Source of the DNA: Salinarimonadaceae bacterium | GTDB lineage: Bacteria > Pseudomonadota > Alphaproteobacteria > Rhizobiales > Beijerinckiaceae | Length of the DNA: 42,433 nt | Assembly (NCBI GenBank): GCA_007693435.1 | Contig: REDO01000077.1 | Location: 1-42,433 of the forward strand | Direction of reading: 5' to 3' | Shown: in pieces, positions 18,639 through 28,058 of the stretch | How positions within the stretch are numbered: the first letter of the stretch is position 1 | Layout of the letters: every line of letters starts with the position of its first letter | Translations under genes and position numbers: made by a program | The notes under the pieces: model-generated | Seen by the model: the letters and a program-made list of their open reading frames with translations, nothing else | Told to the model about the DNA's origin: nothing | Databases searched by the model: none

Positions 18639-19179
18639 TGCACTTTCGCGCAGAACTGCGCTGCTCGCCCTGACTTTTGGCGCGAGTCTCGGCCTCGCAG
18701 GCTGCTTCACGCCTCTCTACGGGCCCACTGCGACCGGGATCGGCGTCGAGGAGACGCTCAAGAAGATCGATGTCGGCGAGATCGTCGTATCCGGCGCCGG
18801 CGAGGAAATGGCCCATGCGCTGCGCAGCGAGCTGATCTTCGCCCTCGACGGCGCCCGTGACCGGGAAATCGAGAAGCGCTACCGTCTCACGGCCACCGTC
18901 ACCGCCAGCCAGAGCAGCCCCATCGTCAGCACCGCCACCGGTCGCGCGCTCGCGAGCACGGTGACCGCGAGCGCGCGCTGGCGGATCGAGGATATCGCTG
19001 ACGAACGGATCGTGCTCGATGGACAGGCGAGCGCCTCGGCGAGCTTCGACCGGGTTCAGCAACGCTTCGCCACGGTTCGCGCCCAGCGCGACGCCGAGCT
19101 GCGCGCCGCCCGCCAGCTCTCGGAACAGATCTCGACGCGCATCGCCATCGATCTGCGCTCGGGTCGGATGGCGCCCTGA
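18625..19179 (+). CDS. lptE: LPS-assembly lipoprotein LptE
   Basis: This 184-residue outer-membrane lipoprotein acts as the plug of LptD in lipopolysaccharide transport. It has a Tat/Sec-like n-region (SRRTALLAL) and a lipobox LAGC with Cys27 as the lipidated residue, then FTPLYGP, a segment typical of alphaproteobacterial LptE. The gene overlaps leuS by 14 bases and abuts holA directly. The leuS-lptE-holA order is conserved in the class and supports the assignment, since LptE sequences diverge strongly. Confidence 0.9.
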   Translation: MSSRNALSRRTALLALTFGASLGLAGCFTPLYGPTATGIGVEETLKKIDVGEIVVSGAGEEMAHALRSELIFALDGARDREIEKRYRLTATVTASQSSPIVSTATGRALASTVTASARWRIEDIADERIVLDGQASASASFDRVQQRFATVRAQRDAELRAARQLSEQISTRIAIDLRSGRMAP

Positions 19180-20214
19180 ATGGTCGCGATCAAGGCGCAG
19201 GAAGTGTCCCGCGCCCTTCGCTCCCCCGATCCCGCTTTCGCGGTCATTCTTCTCTACGGACCGGATGCCGGCCTCGTCGCGGAGCGCGCCAGGGGTCTTG
19301 CGCACGGCGTAGTATCCGATCCCGCCGACCCGTTCCTGCTGGTGAAAATTGACGGCGACTCACTCGCCGACGATCCCGCGCGCCTTGCGGACGAAGCGGG
19401 CACGATCGGCATGTTCGGGGGCCGCCGTGTGATTTGGGTCCGGGTCGGCTCAAAGAACGTGGCGCCGGCGGTGGAGGCGGCCCTGTCCGCCGATACCGGC
19501 GATTCGCTGATCGTGGTCGAAGCGGGGGACCTCGCAAAGAGCGCGCCTTTGCGCAATCTCTGCGAGAAGACACCCCGCGCGCTCGCGGCGCCCTGCTACG
19601 CGGATGACGGCAAGGATCTCGCCGCGCTCGTCGATGACAGTTTCCGCAAGGCGGGTATCGCCGTTTCACGTGAAACACGCGCCCTGTTGCTCGATTCGCT
19701 CGGGGCCGACCGCCTCGCGACCCGCTCCGAAATCGAGAAACTCCTGCTCTACGCCTATGGTCAGGAGCGCCTGGAGTACGCCGATGTCGAGGCCGTCATC
19801 GCCGACGTATCCGCGCTTCGCGGCGATCTGATGATCGACGCCGCCTTCGCCGGCGATGCGGCGCAGGCGGAAGATTATTATCGCCGGCTCCTCGGCGAGG
19901 GCAGCGACGCGTCACAGCTCGCCTCTTCGATGCTGCGGCATGCGCTCGCGCTACTCCCGCACGCGGCTGCGATCTCCGGAGGGCAATCACCGGCGCGCGC
20001 GGTGGATAACTGGCGGGGGCTGCATTTCAAACGCAGGAGCGCCGTCCAGCGACATCTCGGCTCGCTGGACGCAGCGATTCTGCAAAGTCTCGTTGAGCGC
20101 CTTCAGGCCTGCGTGCTCGACATGCGCCGCGACCCGGAACTGAAGACGGCGTTCGGATCGCGCATGATCCTCGAGATCGCGGCCCGTGCACGACGCGGAG
20201 CCCGCGCGGGCTGA
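19180..20214 (+). CDS. holA: DNA polymerase III subunit delta
   Basis: This is a 344-residue clamp-loader delta subunit, the wrench that opens the beta clamp. The N-terminal region VILLYGPDAGLVAERARGL matches the family's degenerate P-loop area, and the helical collar domain forms the C-terminus. It begins on the base after the lptE stop, so translation is coupled. It converges on parB with 13 bases between the stop codons. The gene contains a parS palindrome at 19662-19677 within codons for VSRETR. Confidence 0.93.
   Translation: MVAIKAQEVSRALRSPDPAFAVILLYGPDAGLVAERARGLAHGVVSDPADPFLLVKIDGDSLADDPARLADEAGTIGMFGGRRVIWVRVGSKNVAPAVEAALSADTGDSLIVVEAGDLAKSAPLRNLCEKTPRALAAPCYADDGKDLAALVDDSFRKAGIAVSRETRALLLDSLGADRLATRSEIEKLLLYAYGQERLEYADVEAVIADVSALRGDLMIDAAFAGDAAQAEDYYRRLLGEGSDASQLASSMLRHALALLPHAAAISGGQSPARAVDNWRGLHFKRRSAVQRHLGSLDAAILQSLVERLQACVLDMRRDPELKTAFGSRMILEIAARARRGARAG
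19662..19677. other. parS: parS centromere site (inside holA)
   Basis: CGTTTCACGTGAAACA matches the bacterial chromosomal parS consensus TGTTTCACGTGAAACA at 15 of 16 positions, with a perfect GTTTCACGTGAAAC core. ParB should load here; the parAB genes lie less than 3 kb away. Confidence 0.93.
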
Positions 20215-20227
20215 TCGGATTTCACGC

Positions 20228-21118
20228 CTATTGCGACGCGTCGTGCAACTTGCGGCAGAGGCTGTCCAGTTGATCGAGATCACGGTAGGCGATCCGCAGT
20301 TCACCGCCCCGACCCTTATGCGCGATGGTGACGCGAAGGCCCAGAACATCGGCGAGCGCCTGTTCGAGCGCGCGCGTGTCGGCGTCCTTCTCCCGTGCGG
20401 GAGCACGCCCCGCCGTCGCGACGCCTTGCGTTTCCTCGTCGTGACCGCGAGCCAGGCGCTCGACATCGCGCACGCTCAGACCCTTCTCGACGATGCGCTT
20501 GGCCGCAGCCTCCGGGTCGGCGGCGCCGAGAAGCGCGCGTCCGTGTCCTGCGGTCAGCTCACCGTTTTCCAGAAGTTTGCGGACGCTTTCGGGAAGTTTG
20601 AGAAGGCGCAGCGTGTTCGCCACATGGCTGCGGCTCTTGCCGATAATCTGCCCGAGATCGGTCTGCGAATATCCGAACTCCGCCATGAGCCGCTCGTAGC
20701 CGCCGGCCTCCTCGATCGGGTTGAGATCGGCGCGCTGGACGTTCTCGACGATCGCGAACTCGAGCGACGTGCGGTCATCGACGTCGAGGACGACGATCGG
20801 CACGTCGTGCAAGCCGGCTCGCTGCGCGGCGCGCCAGCGGCGTTCGCCTGCGATGATCTCATAGGCGTCGGCGAGATTTGGGATCGGGCGAACCACGATC
20901 GGCTGAATCACGCCGCGTTCCCTGATCGAAGTCGCGAGATCGTCGAGATCGGAATCGGCGAAGCGCTTGCGGGGGTTTCGCGGATTGGGACGCAGAAATT
21001 CGACCGGGATCCGACGCTGGCCGCGACCACGATCGGTGACGGCGCTCTCGTCGCCCATATCCCCTATCAGGGCCGCGAGCCCCCGTCCCAGCCGCGCCTT
21101 GCCGTTCTCGTCAACCAT
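20228..21118 (-). CDS. parB: chromosome partitioning protein ParB
   Basis: This 296-residue ParB/Spo0J binds parS and uses CTP to form a sliding clamp that spreads along DNA. It has the N-terminal ParB/Srx domain with PNPRNPRKRF and the CTP-binding GERRWRAAQRAG motif. A helix-turn-helix domain follows (GYSQTDLGQIIGKSRSHVAN), then a C-terminal dimerisation domain. The start at ATG 21118 (MVDENGKARLGRGL) is the family's usual beginning; the longer in-frame reading overlaps parA. It follows parA by 23 bases. Confidence 0.97.
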   Translation of the reverse strand: MVDENGKARLGRGLAALIGDMGDESAVTDRGRGQRRIPVEFLRPNPRNPRKRFADSDLDDLATSIRERGVIQPIVVRPIPNLADAYEIIAGERRWRAAQRAGLHDVPIVVLDVDDRTSLEFAIVENVQRADLNPIEEAGGYERLMAEFGYSQTDLGQIIGKSRSHVANTLRLLKLPESVRKLLENGELTAGHGRALLGAADPEAAAKRIVEKGLSVRDVERLARGHDEETQGVATAGRAPAREKDADTRALEQALADVLGLRVTIAHKGRGGELRIAYRDLDQLDSLCRKLHDASQ

Positions 21119-21141
21119 TTCGTCGTCTCCCTCGCAGCCCG

Positions 21142-22008
21142 TCAGGCCGCCCGCATCAGCCGTTCGCGCTGGATCACCTCGGATGCGAGACGCAGATAGG
21201 CCTGCGAGCCGGCGCATTTCAGGTCGTAGAGCAGTACGGGCTTGCCGTAGGACGGCGCCTCCGAGACGCGAACGTTGCGCGGAATCATCGTCTCGAAGAC
21301 CTTGGGGCCAAGATATTCGCGCACATCGGCCACGACCTGGCCGGACAGATTGTTGCGCGGATCGTACATGGTCAAGACAACGCCCTGAATTTCCAGGCGC
21401 GGGTTGACCGTGTTGCGCACCTGTTCAACGGTGCGCAGGAGCTGCCCCAGGCCCTCGAGCGCGAAGAACTCGCATTGCAGCGGGACGAGCACGGCGTCCG
21501 CGGCGGCGAGCGCATTGATCGTCAGGAGATTCAAAGAGGGCGGGCAATCGATGAGCACATAGGTGTAGGGCTCGGCGCGCAGATGATCGCCGACCGCCAG
21601 CCCCTCGATGCCGTGGCGCAGCCGGTGGGCGCGGTTGCGTTCGCGGGCGATTTCGAGTTCGACGCCGAGCAGATCGAGGGTCGAGGGCGCGACATGCAGG
21701 CGCGGCACCGCCGTCTCCAGGATAGCGGAGCGCAAATCCATTTCGCCGGTCAGGACATGATAGGTGGAGGCGCGGCGCATCTTCTGGTCGATTCCGAGCC
21801 CGGTCGAGGCGTTGCCCTGCGGATCGAGATCGATAATGAGCACTTTCTCGCCGATCGCCGCGAGCGCTGTGCCGAGATTGATCGCGGTCGTCGTCTTGCC
21901 GACGCCGCCCTTCTGGTTGGCCAGGGCGAGGATACGGGGACGGGAGCCGCGCGGGAAACTCCCGCCAGGCCGTGATTCTACGGCGTCGGCGGCGGGCTTG
22001 CTGGTCAT
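21142..22008 (-). CDS. parA: chromosome partitioning ATPase ParA (Soj)
   Basis: This 288-residue deviant Walker ATPase moves ParB-parS complexes and so segregates the origin region. The deviant P-loop is KGGVGKTTTAINLG and the Walker B region is VLIIDLDPQGNAS. The SLNLLTINAL and GVVLTMYDPRNNLSGQVV segments are typical. An N-terminal extension of about 20 residues precedes the core. It lies 17 bases after rsmG in the conserved mnmG-rsmG-parA-parB order. Confidence 0.97.
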   Translation of the reverse strand: MTSKPAADAVESRPGGSFPRGSRPRILALANQKGGVGKTTTAINLGTALAAIGEKVLIIDLDPQGNASTGLGIDQKMRRASTYHVLTGEMDLRSAILETAVPRLHVAPSTLDLLGVELEIARERNRAHRLRHGIEGLAVGDHLRAEPYTYVLIDCPPSLNLLTINALAAADAVLVPLQCEFFALEGLGQLLRTVEQVRNTVNPRLEIQGVVLTMYDPRNNLSGQVVADVREYLGPKVFETMIPRNVRVSEAPSYGKPVLLYDLKCAGSQAYLRLASEVIQRERLMRAA

Positions 22009-22025
22009 GTCGTCAATCTCGCATC

Positions 22026-22694
22026 TCAGTTCCGCGCGAGCGTCGCGATCCGCAGGATTCGGCCGCGCGGATCGGTCGCGCTGGGGAATTCTTCCACCTC
22101 GAATGTCGAGGATTTCCGGGCTTCGGTCAATTCGGCCCCGACCTGATCACCCTTGGGAAACAGGCCGATAGCCCCACTTGTCAACAGGGGAAACGTCCAG
22201 TCGAGCAGTTGGGCGAGCGGGGCGAGCGCGCGAGCGGTCACGACGTCGATGCGACCGGCGAACCCGTCGATGACAGCTTCGATTCGTTCGTTGCGGACCT
22301 CGACAGCGGCGCCGGTGAGCCGCGCCGCATGGCGTATGAATGCGCATTTCCTGGCGTTCGCTTCGATGCAGTGCACGATGGGAGGCGGCTCGCCGGGCGC
22401 GTCCTGCATCATCGCGATCGCGATCACCAGACCTGGAAAACCCGCCCCGGCGCCGAGATCGAGCCATCGGCGCGCCTGCGGCGCCAAAGCGCGGAGTTGA
22501 AGAGAATCAGCGATATGGCGCGACCAGACCTGCGCCAGCGTCGAAGGACCCACAAGGTTCTTCGCCTTCTGCCAGCAGGCCAGTTCATCGACGACAATCT
22601 GGAGCCGCGCGCGCGTTTCACGTGAAACGTCGAAGGGCGACAATGCCGCGTCCGCGTCGTCGAAGGTATCGGAGAATTCCTTACTCCGCCGCAT
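22026..22694 (-). CDS. rsmG: 16S rRNA (guanine-N7)-methyltransferase RsmG
   Basis: This 222-residue SAM-dependent methyltransferase modifies G527 of 16S rRNA. Motif I is [18 protein letters not shown]. Other family segments are [22 protein letters not shown] and [16 protein letters not shown]. The start at ATG 22694 overlaps the mnmG stop by 14 bases, as usual for this pair. A second parS palindrome (22614-22629) lies in its 5' part and encodes VSRETR. Confidence 0.96.
   Translation of the reverse strand: MRRSKEFSDTFDDADAALSPFDVSRETRARLQIVVDELACWQKAKNLVGPSTLAQVWSRHIADSLQLRALAPQARRWLDLGAGAGFPGLVIAIAMMQDAPGEPPPIVHCIEANARKCAFIRHAARLTGAAVEVRNERIEAVIDGFAGRIDVVTARALAPLAQLLDWTFPLLTSGAIGLFPKGDQVGAELTEARKSSTFEVEEFPSATDPRGRILRIATLARN
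22614..22629. other. parS: parS centromere site (inside rsmG)
   Basis: CGTTTCACGTGAAACG is a perfect 16-base palindrome with the parS core; it differs from the consensus only at the two outermost bases. Confidence 0.92.
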
Positions 22695-24561
22695 CTGTGC
22701 TTTCCGCCACCGGCGAGCGCCGTCGTTTGCGGGCGTGCCCGGCAAGAAGGGTGATCGCAGCCGGGGTCATACCCTCGATTCGGGCGGCTTGCCCGAGCGT
22801 GCGCGGCTGCACGCGCTCCAGCTTGACCCGCAATTCGTTGGAAAGCCCGGATACCGACGAAAAATCCATGTCCTCGCCCAGAACCACGCCTTCGTCGCGG
22901 CGGAAAGCGGCGATATCGGCGGCCTGGCGGTCGAGATAGACCGCATAGGCCGAATCCGTCGAGAGTCGATCGGCGACGGCGGGCGGAACCGCGGCGAGCT
23001 CCGGCCAGATCGTCGACAGCCTGCGCCAGTCGATATCCGGATGGGCCAACAGCTGATAGGCGGTCCGCCGCACGCCGTCCCGATTGAGCGAAACGCCTTC
23101 GCGGGCGGCTTGCTGCGGAGTGAGGCTATAACCGTCGAGCATGGCGCGGGCGCGGGCCAGCGCGTCGCGGTCGCGGGCGAATCGCGCCGCGCGCGCCGAT
23201 CCCACGCATCCCAGGCGCAACCCGATGGGAGTCAGCCTCTCGTCGGCATTGTCGATTCGCAGGCTCAGACGATATTCCGAGCGCGAGGTGAACATCCGGT
23301 ACGGCTCGCTGACGCCGCGCGTCACGAGGTCGTCGATCAGAACGCCGATATAGGATTGCGCCCGGTCGAAAACGACCCCGTCCGCGCCGCCGGCGCGCAA
23401 GGCGGCGTTGAGACCGGCGACGAGCCCCTGCGCGCCCGCTTCCTCGTAACCCGTGGTGCCGTTGATCTGACCTGCGAGAAACAATCCGGGTACGGCGCGC
23501 GTCTCCAGCGTGGCGCGCAATGCTCTTGGATCGACGTAGTCGTACTCGATCGCATAGCCGGGCCGCAGGATACGCGCCTTCTCCAGCCCCGGAATGCTCG
23601 CGATCATTGCGCGTTGCACGTCTTCGGGAAGCGAGGTGGATATGCCGTTAGGGTAGACCGTCGAATCATCGAGCCCCTCGGGTTCGAGGAAAATCTGGTG
23701 CCCGTCGCGGTCTGCGAAGCGCACGACCTTGTCCTCGATCGACGGACAATAGCGGGGACCCGTGCCGGAAATCTCGCCGGAATACATCGGCGCCCGATGC
23801 AGGTTGTCGCGAATCAGCGCATGTACCGCGGGCGTGGTCCGGGTCACGCCGCAGGCGATCTGAGGCGTCGTGATCCGGTCCGTCATCACAGAGAAGGGAA
23901 CCGGATCGTCATCCGCCTCCTGGTGATCAAGCCCGGCCCAGTCGATCGTACGCCCGTCCAGCCGCGCCGGCGTTCCGGTCTTCAACCGGCCGAGCGCGAA
24001 ACCAAAGCGTTCAAATGCGCAGGAGAGGCCGAGCGACGGGGCCTCGCCGACCCTTCCGGCCGGGATTTTCAACTCCCCGATATGAATGAGGCCGCGCAGG
24101 AACGTTCCCGTCGTGACGACGACCGCCCCGACCGTCAGACTGCGGCCATCCGCCAGCGTCAGCGCGCTGACTCGGCCCGCTGAAAGCGTGATGTCGACGA
24201 CCTCGCCCTCGATGACCTCGAGACCGGCGACGCTGTCCATCTCGCGCTGCATCGCGGCGGCGTAGAGCCTTCGGTCGGCTTGGGCGCGCGGACCCCGAAC
24301 GGCTGGACCCTTACGCCGGTTGAGAAGCCGGAATTGGATGCCTGCCCTGTCGGCGACGCGACCCATGAGGCCGTCAAGCGCGTCAATCTCGCGCACAAGG
24401 TGCCCTTTTCCGAGACCGCCGATCGCCGGATTGCAAGACATGGCCCCGATCGTATCGCGGCGATGGGTCACGAGCGCCGTACGCGCGCCCATGCGCGCCG
24501 CAGCCGCAGCCGCCTCGGCGCCGGCGTGGCCGCCGCCGACCACGATCACGTCATAAGTCAT
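22681..24561 (-). CDS. mnmG: tRNA U34 carboxymethylaminomethyl synthase subunit MnmG
   Basis: This 626-residue FAD enzyme acts with MnmE to modify U34 in the wobble position of certain tRNAs. The FAD-binding motif is [12 protein letters not shown] at the N-terminus. Family signatures include [22 protein letters not shown] and the central [23 protein letters not shown] and [13 protein letters not shown] blocks. The C-terminal helical domain binds MnmE. The start at ATG 24561 is set by homology; the longer reading to 24657 lacks similarity. It lies about 190 bases downstream of mnmE, with a parS site between them. Confidence 0.98.
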   Translation of the reverse strand: MTYDVIVVGGGHAGAEAAAAAARMGARTALVTHRRDTIGAMSCNPAIGGLGKGHLVREIDALDGLMGRVADRAGIQFRLLNRRKGPAVRGPRAQADRRLYAAAMQREMDSVAGLEVIEGEVVDITLSAGRVSALTLADGRSLTVGAVVVTTGTFLRGLIHIGELKIPAGRVGEAPSLGLSCAFERFGFALGRLKTGTPARLDGRTIDWAGLDHQEADDDPVPFSVMTDRITTPQIACGVTRTTPAVHALIRDNLHRAPMYSGEISGTGPRYCPSIEDKVVRFADRDGHQIFLEPEGLDDSTVYPNGISTSLPEDVQRAMIASIPGLEKARILRPGYAIEYDYVDPRALRATLETRAVPGLFLAGQINGTTGYEEAGAQGLVAGLNAALRAGGADGVVFDRAQSYIGVLIDDLVTRGVSEPYRMFTSRSEYRLSLRIDNADERLTPIGLRLGCVGSARAARFARDRDALARARAMLDGYSLTPQQAAREGVSLNRDGVRRTAYQLLAHPDIDWRRLSTIWPELAAVPPAVADRLSTDSAYAVYLDRQAADIAAFRRDEGVVLGEDMDFSSVSGLSNELRVKLERVQPRTLGQAARIEGMTPAAITLLAGHARKRRRSPVAESTDAAE

Positions 24562-24701
24562 CGTCGCAAACTCCCGGCGATGCGCTTGGCCGCGAATCGC
24601 CCTGGACATCGCCATCGGAAATGGCCGGGGCGTCACGCGACCGGCTTTCCGCTGCATACACCGAACCGGGCCCCAGGCAAAGCCCCGGGCGGCGAGCCGC
24701 G

Positions 24702-24717
24702 CGTTTCACGTGAAACG
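24702..24717. other. parS: parS centromere site (between mnmG and mnmE)
   Basis: CGTTTCACGTGAAACG is identical to the site in rsmG. Here the palindrome extends outward by GCG on each side to 22 bases (24699-24720). It is the only intergenic one of the three and the closest to the origin, about 4.7 kb away. Confidence 0.93.
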
Positions 24718-24754
24718 CGCCCGCTCGCCGATACAATCTACTTGCCGATGCAAT

Positions 24755-26074
24755 CTACTTGCCGATACAAAAGGAAGAAAACAGCTGGTCGAGCACGTCC
24801 TCGACGTCAACCCGCCCGCTGACGCGTCCGAGAGCGCGCGCGGCCAGTCGGATCTCTTCGGCGAAAAGCTCCGTCTCACTCAGGGAGACGCCGCGCGAGA
24901 CGCCGGCCAGCGCCGCCTCCAGCGCGACACGATGCCGCTCGCGGGTGACGAGCGCATCGCCGGCGCCCATCGCTGCCCGGGCCGCAGAAGCCAGTGTTTC
25001 AAGCAAAGCCGGCAGACCGTCGCCGGACACGGCGCAGATCGCGGCGTCCGCCTCAGGGAATTCGCGATCGCCCGCAAGATCGATCTTCGTCACGACGTGA
25101 AGCCTGCGCGCGAGACCGTCGGGGGGAGGCGCGCGGTCGTCAGCGGGATCGAGCCAGAGCACGAGATCAGCCTGGTCGATACGCCCCCGCGCGCGCGCAA
25201 CGCCTTGTTGCTCTACGGATTCAGCCGTCTCGCGCAGGCCCGCCGTATCGGCGAAGATCACGGGAAGCCCGTCCAGATCGCACCGCGTCTCGATGATGTC
25301 GCGTGTGGTGCCCGGAACGGATGAGACAATCGCGACGTCGCGCCGGGCCAAGGCGTTGAGCAATGTCGATTTGCCCGCATTTGGAGGGCCCGCGAGCACC
25401 ACGTGGAAGCCTTCGCGCAGGCGCTCGCCGCGACGGCCCTCCGCAAGCAGCCCCTCGATCGCCGCCCCGAGCCGAATCGCCGCCGCACGGGCCTCCTCCT
25501 CCAGCGATTCCGGCACGTCACCCTCATCGGCGAAGTCCAGCGCAGCCTCGAGCAGCGCCTGCACGCGAATCAATTCCGAACGCCATTCGTCGGCCAGCGC
25601 CCCGAGCCCGCCGCCGAGTTGGCGTAGCGCCTGACGGCGCTGGCCCTCTGTCTCGGCGTCGACGAGATCGGCAAGCCCCTCTGCGGCGGTGAGGTCCATG
25701 CGGCCCGCAAGAAGAGCTCTGCGGGTGAATTCGCCGGGCTCGGCCGGGCGGCAGTCCTCGATGGCGGAGAGCGCGGACAGCACCGCCTGGCGGACGGCGA
25801 GGCCGCCATGGATCTGCAATTCCGCCTGATCCTCGCCAGTGAAGGAATGCGGCGCAGGAAGCCAGACGACGAGGGCGTGGTCGAGAATGTCGCCGTCACG
25901 GGGATCGACGAGCCGGCGAAGACTCATCCGCCGCGGCTCCGGCGCCCCGCCCGCCATGCGGACGAGGATGTCGGACGCCCTGGGTCCCGAAATCCGGACG
26001 ACGCAAACCGCCGCGCGGCCGAAACCGGAGGCGGGCGCGTAAATCGTGTCCGGGCTCGACAAAAGTTCGGACAT
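24755..26074 (-). CDS. mnmE: tRNA modification GTPase MnmE
   Basis: This 439-residue GTPase is the partner of MnmG in U34 modification. It has the N-terminal tetrahydrofolate-binding domain (DTIYAPASGFGRAAVCVVRI), a helical domain, and an inserted G domain with GPPNAGKSTLLNAL, DTAGLRE and TKID motifs. The C-terminus is the invariant CIGK (residues 436-439). The ATG at 26074 gives the expected N-terminus. It follows rho by 42 bases. Confidence 0.98.
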   Translation of the reverse strand: MSELLSSPDTIYAPASGFGRAAVCVVRISGPRASDILVRMAGGAPEPRRMSLRRLVDPRDGDILDHALVVWLPAPHSFTGEDQAELQIHGGLAVRQAVLSALSAIEDCRPAEPGEFTRRALLAGRMDLTAAEGLADLVDAETEGQRRQALRQLGGGLGALADEWRSELIRVQALLEAALDFADEGDVPESLEEEARAAAIRLGAAIEGLLAEGRRGERLREGFHVVLAGPPNAGKSTLLNALARRDVAIVSSVPGTTRDIIETRCDLDGLPVIFADTAGLRETAESVEQQGVARARGRIDQADLVLWLDPADDRAPPPDGLARRLHVVTKIDLAGDREFPEADAAICAVSGDGLPALLETLASAARAAMGAGDALVTRERHRVALEAALAGVSRGVSLSETELFAEEIRLAARALGRVSGRVDVEDVLDQLFSSFCIGK

Positions 26075-26116
26075 GTCTGGAAGAACCCGACGATCGGGAC
26101 CCGGCGGGCCCGGGCC

Positions 26117-27382
26117 TCAGGTGTTCATCGAATCGAAGAAATCCGCGTTCGTCTTGGTGGCCCGCAGCTTGTCGAGCAGGAACTCGATCGCGTCGATCGT
26201 GCCCATCGGGTTGAGAATGCGGCGCAGGACGTACATCTTCTTGAGCACGTCCGGCTGGACAAGCAGCTCTTCCTTGCGGGTGCCGGAGCGGGTGATGTCC
26301 AAGGCCGGGAAAGTGCGCTTGTCGGACACCTTGCGGTCCAGGATGATCTCGGAATTGCCCGTGCCCTTGAACTCCTCGAAGATGACCTCGTCCATGCGCG
26401 AGCCGGTGTCGATGAGCGCCGTCGCGATGATGGTCAGCGAACCGCCTTCCTCGATATTGCGCGCCGCGCCGAAGAAGCGCTTTGGGCGCTGGAGGGCGTT
26501 CGCGTCGACGCCGCCCGTCAGGACCTTGCCGGAAGAGGGGACGACGGTGTTGTAGGCTCGACCGAGACGCGTGATCGAATCCAGCAGGATGACGACGTCG
26601 CGGCCATGCTCGACGAGACGCTTGGCCTTTTCGATCACCATCTCGGCCACCTGCACGTGGCGCGTCGCAGGCTCGTCGAAGGTCGAGGCGATGACCTCGC
26701 CCTTCACGGAGCGCTCCATATCCGTCACCTCTTCGGGGCGCTCGTCGATGAGCAGCACGATCAGATAGCATTCCGGATGATTGCTGGTGATGGACTGGGC
26801 GATATTCTGAAGAAGAACGGTCTTGCCGGTGCGCGGCGGCGCGACGATCAGCCCGCGCTGGCCCTTCCCGATCGGCGCGACGATGTCGATGAGCCGGGCC
26901 GAGTAATCCTTCTTCGTCGGATCATCGATTTCGAGCTTGAGGCGCTCATCAGGATAGAGCGGCGTCAAATTGTCGAAATGGACCTTGTGGCGAACCTTGT
27001 CCGGATCCTCGAAATTGACCGTGCTGACCTTGAGCAGCGCGAAATAACGCTCGCCTTCCTTCGGTCCCCGGATCGGCCCCTCTACGGTGTCGCCGGTGCG
27101 CAAGCCGAAACGCCTGATCTGCGATGGCGAGATGTAGATATCGTCGGGACCGGGCAGGTAGTTCGATTCGGAAGAGCGCAGGAAGCCGAACCCGTCCTGC
27201 AGCACCTCGACGACGCCCTCGCCGATGATCTCGACGTCGCGGGTGGCGAACTGCTTGAGGATCGCGAACATCAATTCCTGACGTCGCATGGTGCTGGCGT
27301 TCTCGACCTCGAGCTCCTCGGCGAAGGTCGTCAGGTCGGTAGCGGTCTTGGATTTCAGTTCCTGAAGTTTGATTTCCCTCAT
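26117..27382 (-). CDS. rho: transcription termination factor Rho
   Basis: This is a 421-residue RNA-dependent ATPase. The N-terminal Rho domain begins [13 protein letters not shown], and the RNA-binding cold-shock-like domain contains [13 protein letters not shown]. The ATPase has Walker [13 protein letters not shown], Walker [19 protein letters not shown], and the Q-loop region [11 protein letters not shown]. The start at ATG 27382 fits the family; an in-frame extension to 27649 runs through the intergenic leader and has no similarity. About 240 bases separate it from hemJ, room for a regulated leader, but I see no definite structure there. Confidence 0.98.
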   Translation of the reverse strand: MREIKLQELKSKTATDLTTFAEELEVENASTMRRQELMFAILKQFATRDVEIIGEGVVEVLQDGFGFLRSSESNYLPGPDDIYISPSQIRRFGLRTGDTVEGPIRGPKEGERYFALLKVSTVNFEDPDKVRHKVHFDNLTPLYPDERLKLEIDDPTKKDYSARLIDIVAPIGKGQRGLIVAPPRTGKTVLLQNIAQSITSNHPECYLIVLLIDERPEEVTDMERSVKGEVIASTFDEPATRHVQVAEMVIEKAKRLVEHGRDVVILLDSITRLGRAYNTVVPSSGKVLTGGVDANALQRPKRFFGAARNIEEGGSLTIIATALIDTGSRMDEVIFEEFKGTGNSEIILDRKVSDKRTFPALDITRSGTRKEELLVQPDVLKKMYVLRRILNPMGTIDAIEFLLDKLRATKTNADFFDSMNT

Positions 27383-27623
27383 CAGGGAACACTCTCGATG
27401 CAGTTTAAGGGGAAGGAAGGATGGGTACGTAACAAGATGCGCGAAATGCGCTGCCCGGCTACCGGGGAAACGGTGTCGCGCAACCTGATACGCTCGCGCG
27501 GCTGGGCGCCGAATGAAAACTGTGCGGGATACGCCGTCTGAACTCGCGAAAACGCGGCCGGGCGACCATGGAGGGCGAAAGACGCTTAACCGGATTCGCA
27601 GCAGACCACAAGACGATTTCTCA

Positions 27624-28058
27624 TCAGGAAAATGGCTTGAAGATGACAAAGAACACGGCGCCCATCATCAACACCGTGGGGATCTCGTTCACGACCCGGA
27701 AATGAACGCCCGTGCGGGTGTTCCGGTCAGCCGCGAACGTCTTCACGCAACGAGCCAGATAGCCGTGACAGGCCGCGAGCATCACGACGAGCAGCGTCTT
27801 GCCGTGAAGCCAGCCCGAACTCCAGTAACCCGCCATCCAGCCGAGCGCGATACCGCTCGCGAAGGCGACGATCATGGCCGGTGTGCCGATCGCTTTCAAA
27901 AGACGGCGCTCCATGACCTTGAAAGTCTCGGATTGTTTCGATCCGGGCTCCGCCTCGACGTGATAGACGAAGAGACGCGGCAGATAGAGCATCGCCGCCA
28001 TCCAGGAGATGATGGCGAGCACATGGATCCATTTCAACCAGAGATAGGGATCGCTCAT
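27624..28058 (-). CDS. hemJ: protoporphyrinogen IX oxidase HemJ
   Basis: This 144-residue integral membrane protein has four predicted helices. HemJ replaces HemG/HemY in many alphaproteobacteria for oxidation of protoporphyrinogen IX in heme synthesis. The N-terminal [21 protein letters not shown] segment (His12), [12 protein letters not shown] and the terminal [16 protein letters not shown] block are characteristic. Its ATG overlaps the hemE stop codon by four bases, so two heme-pathway genes are translationally coupled. Confidence 0.94.
   Translation of the reverse strand: MSDPYLWLKWIHVLAIISWMAAMLYLPRLFVYHVEAEPGSKQSETFKVMERRLLKAIGTPAMIVAFASGIALGWMAGYWSSGWLHGKTLLVVMLAACHGYLARCVKTFAADRNTRTGVHFRVVNEIPTVLMMGAVFFVIFKPFS

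Noticed and set aside
16902-18710. 602-codon open frame antisense to leuS
   Set aside because: The leuS motifs are intact across the whole span, and the antisense product shows no domain.
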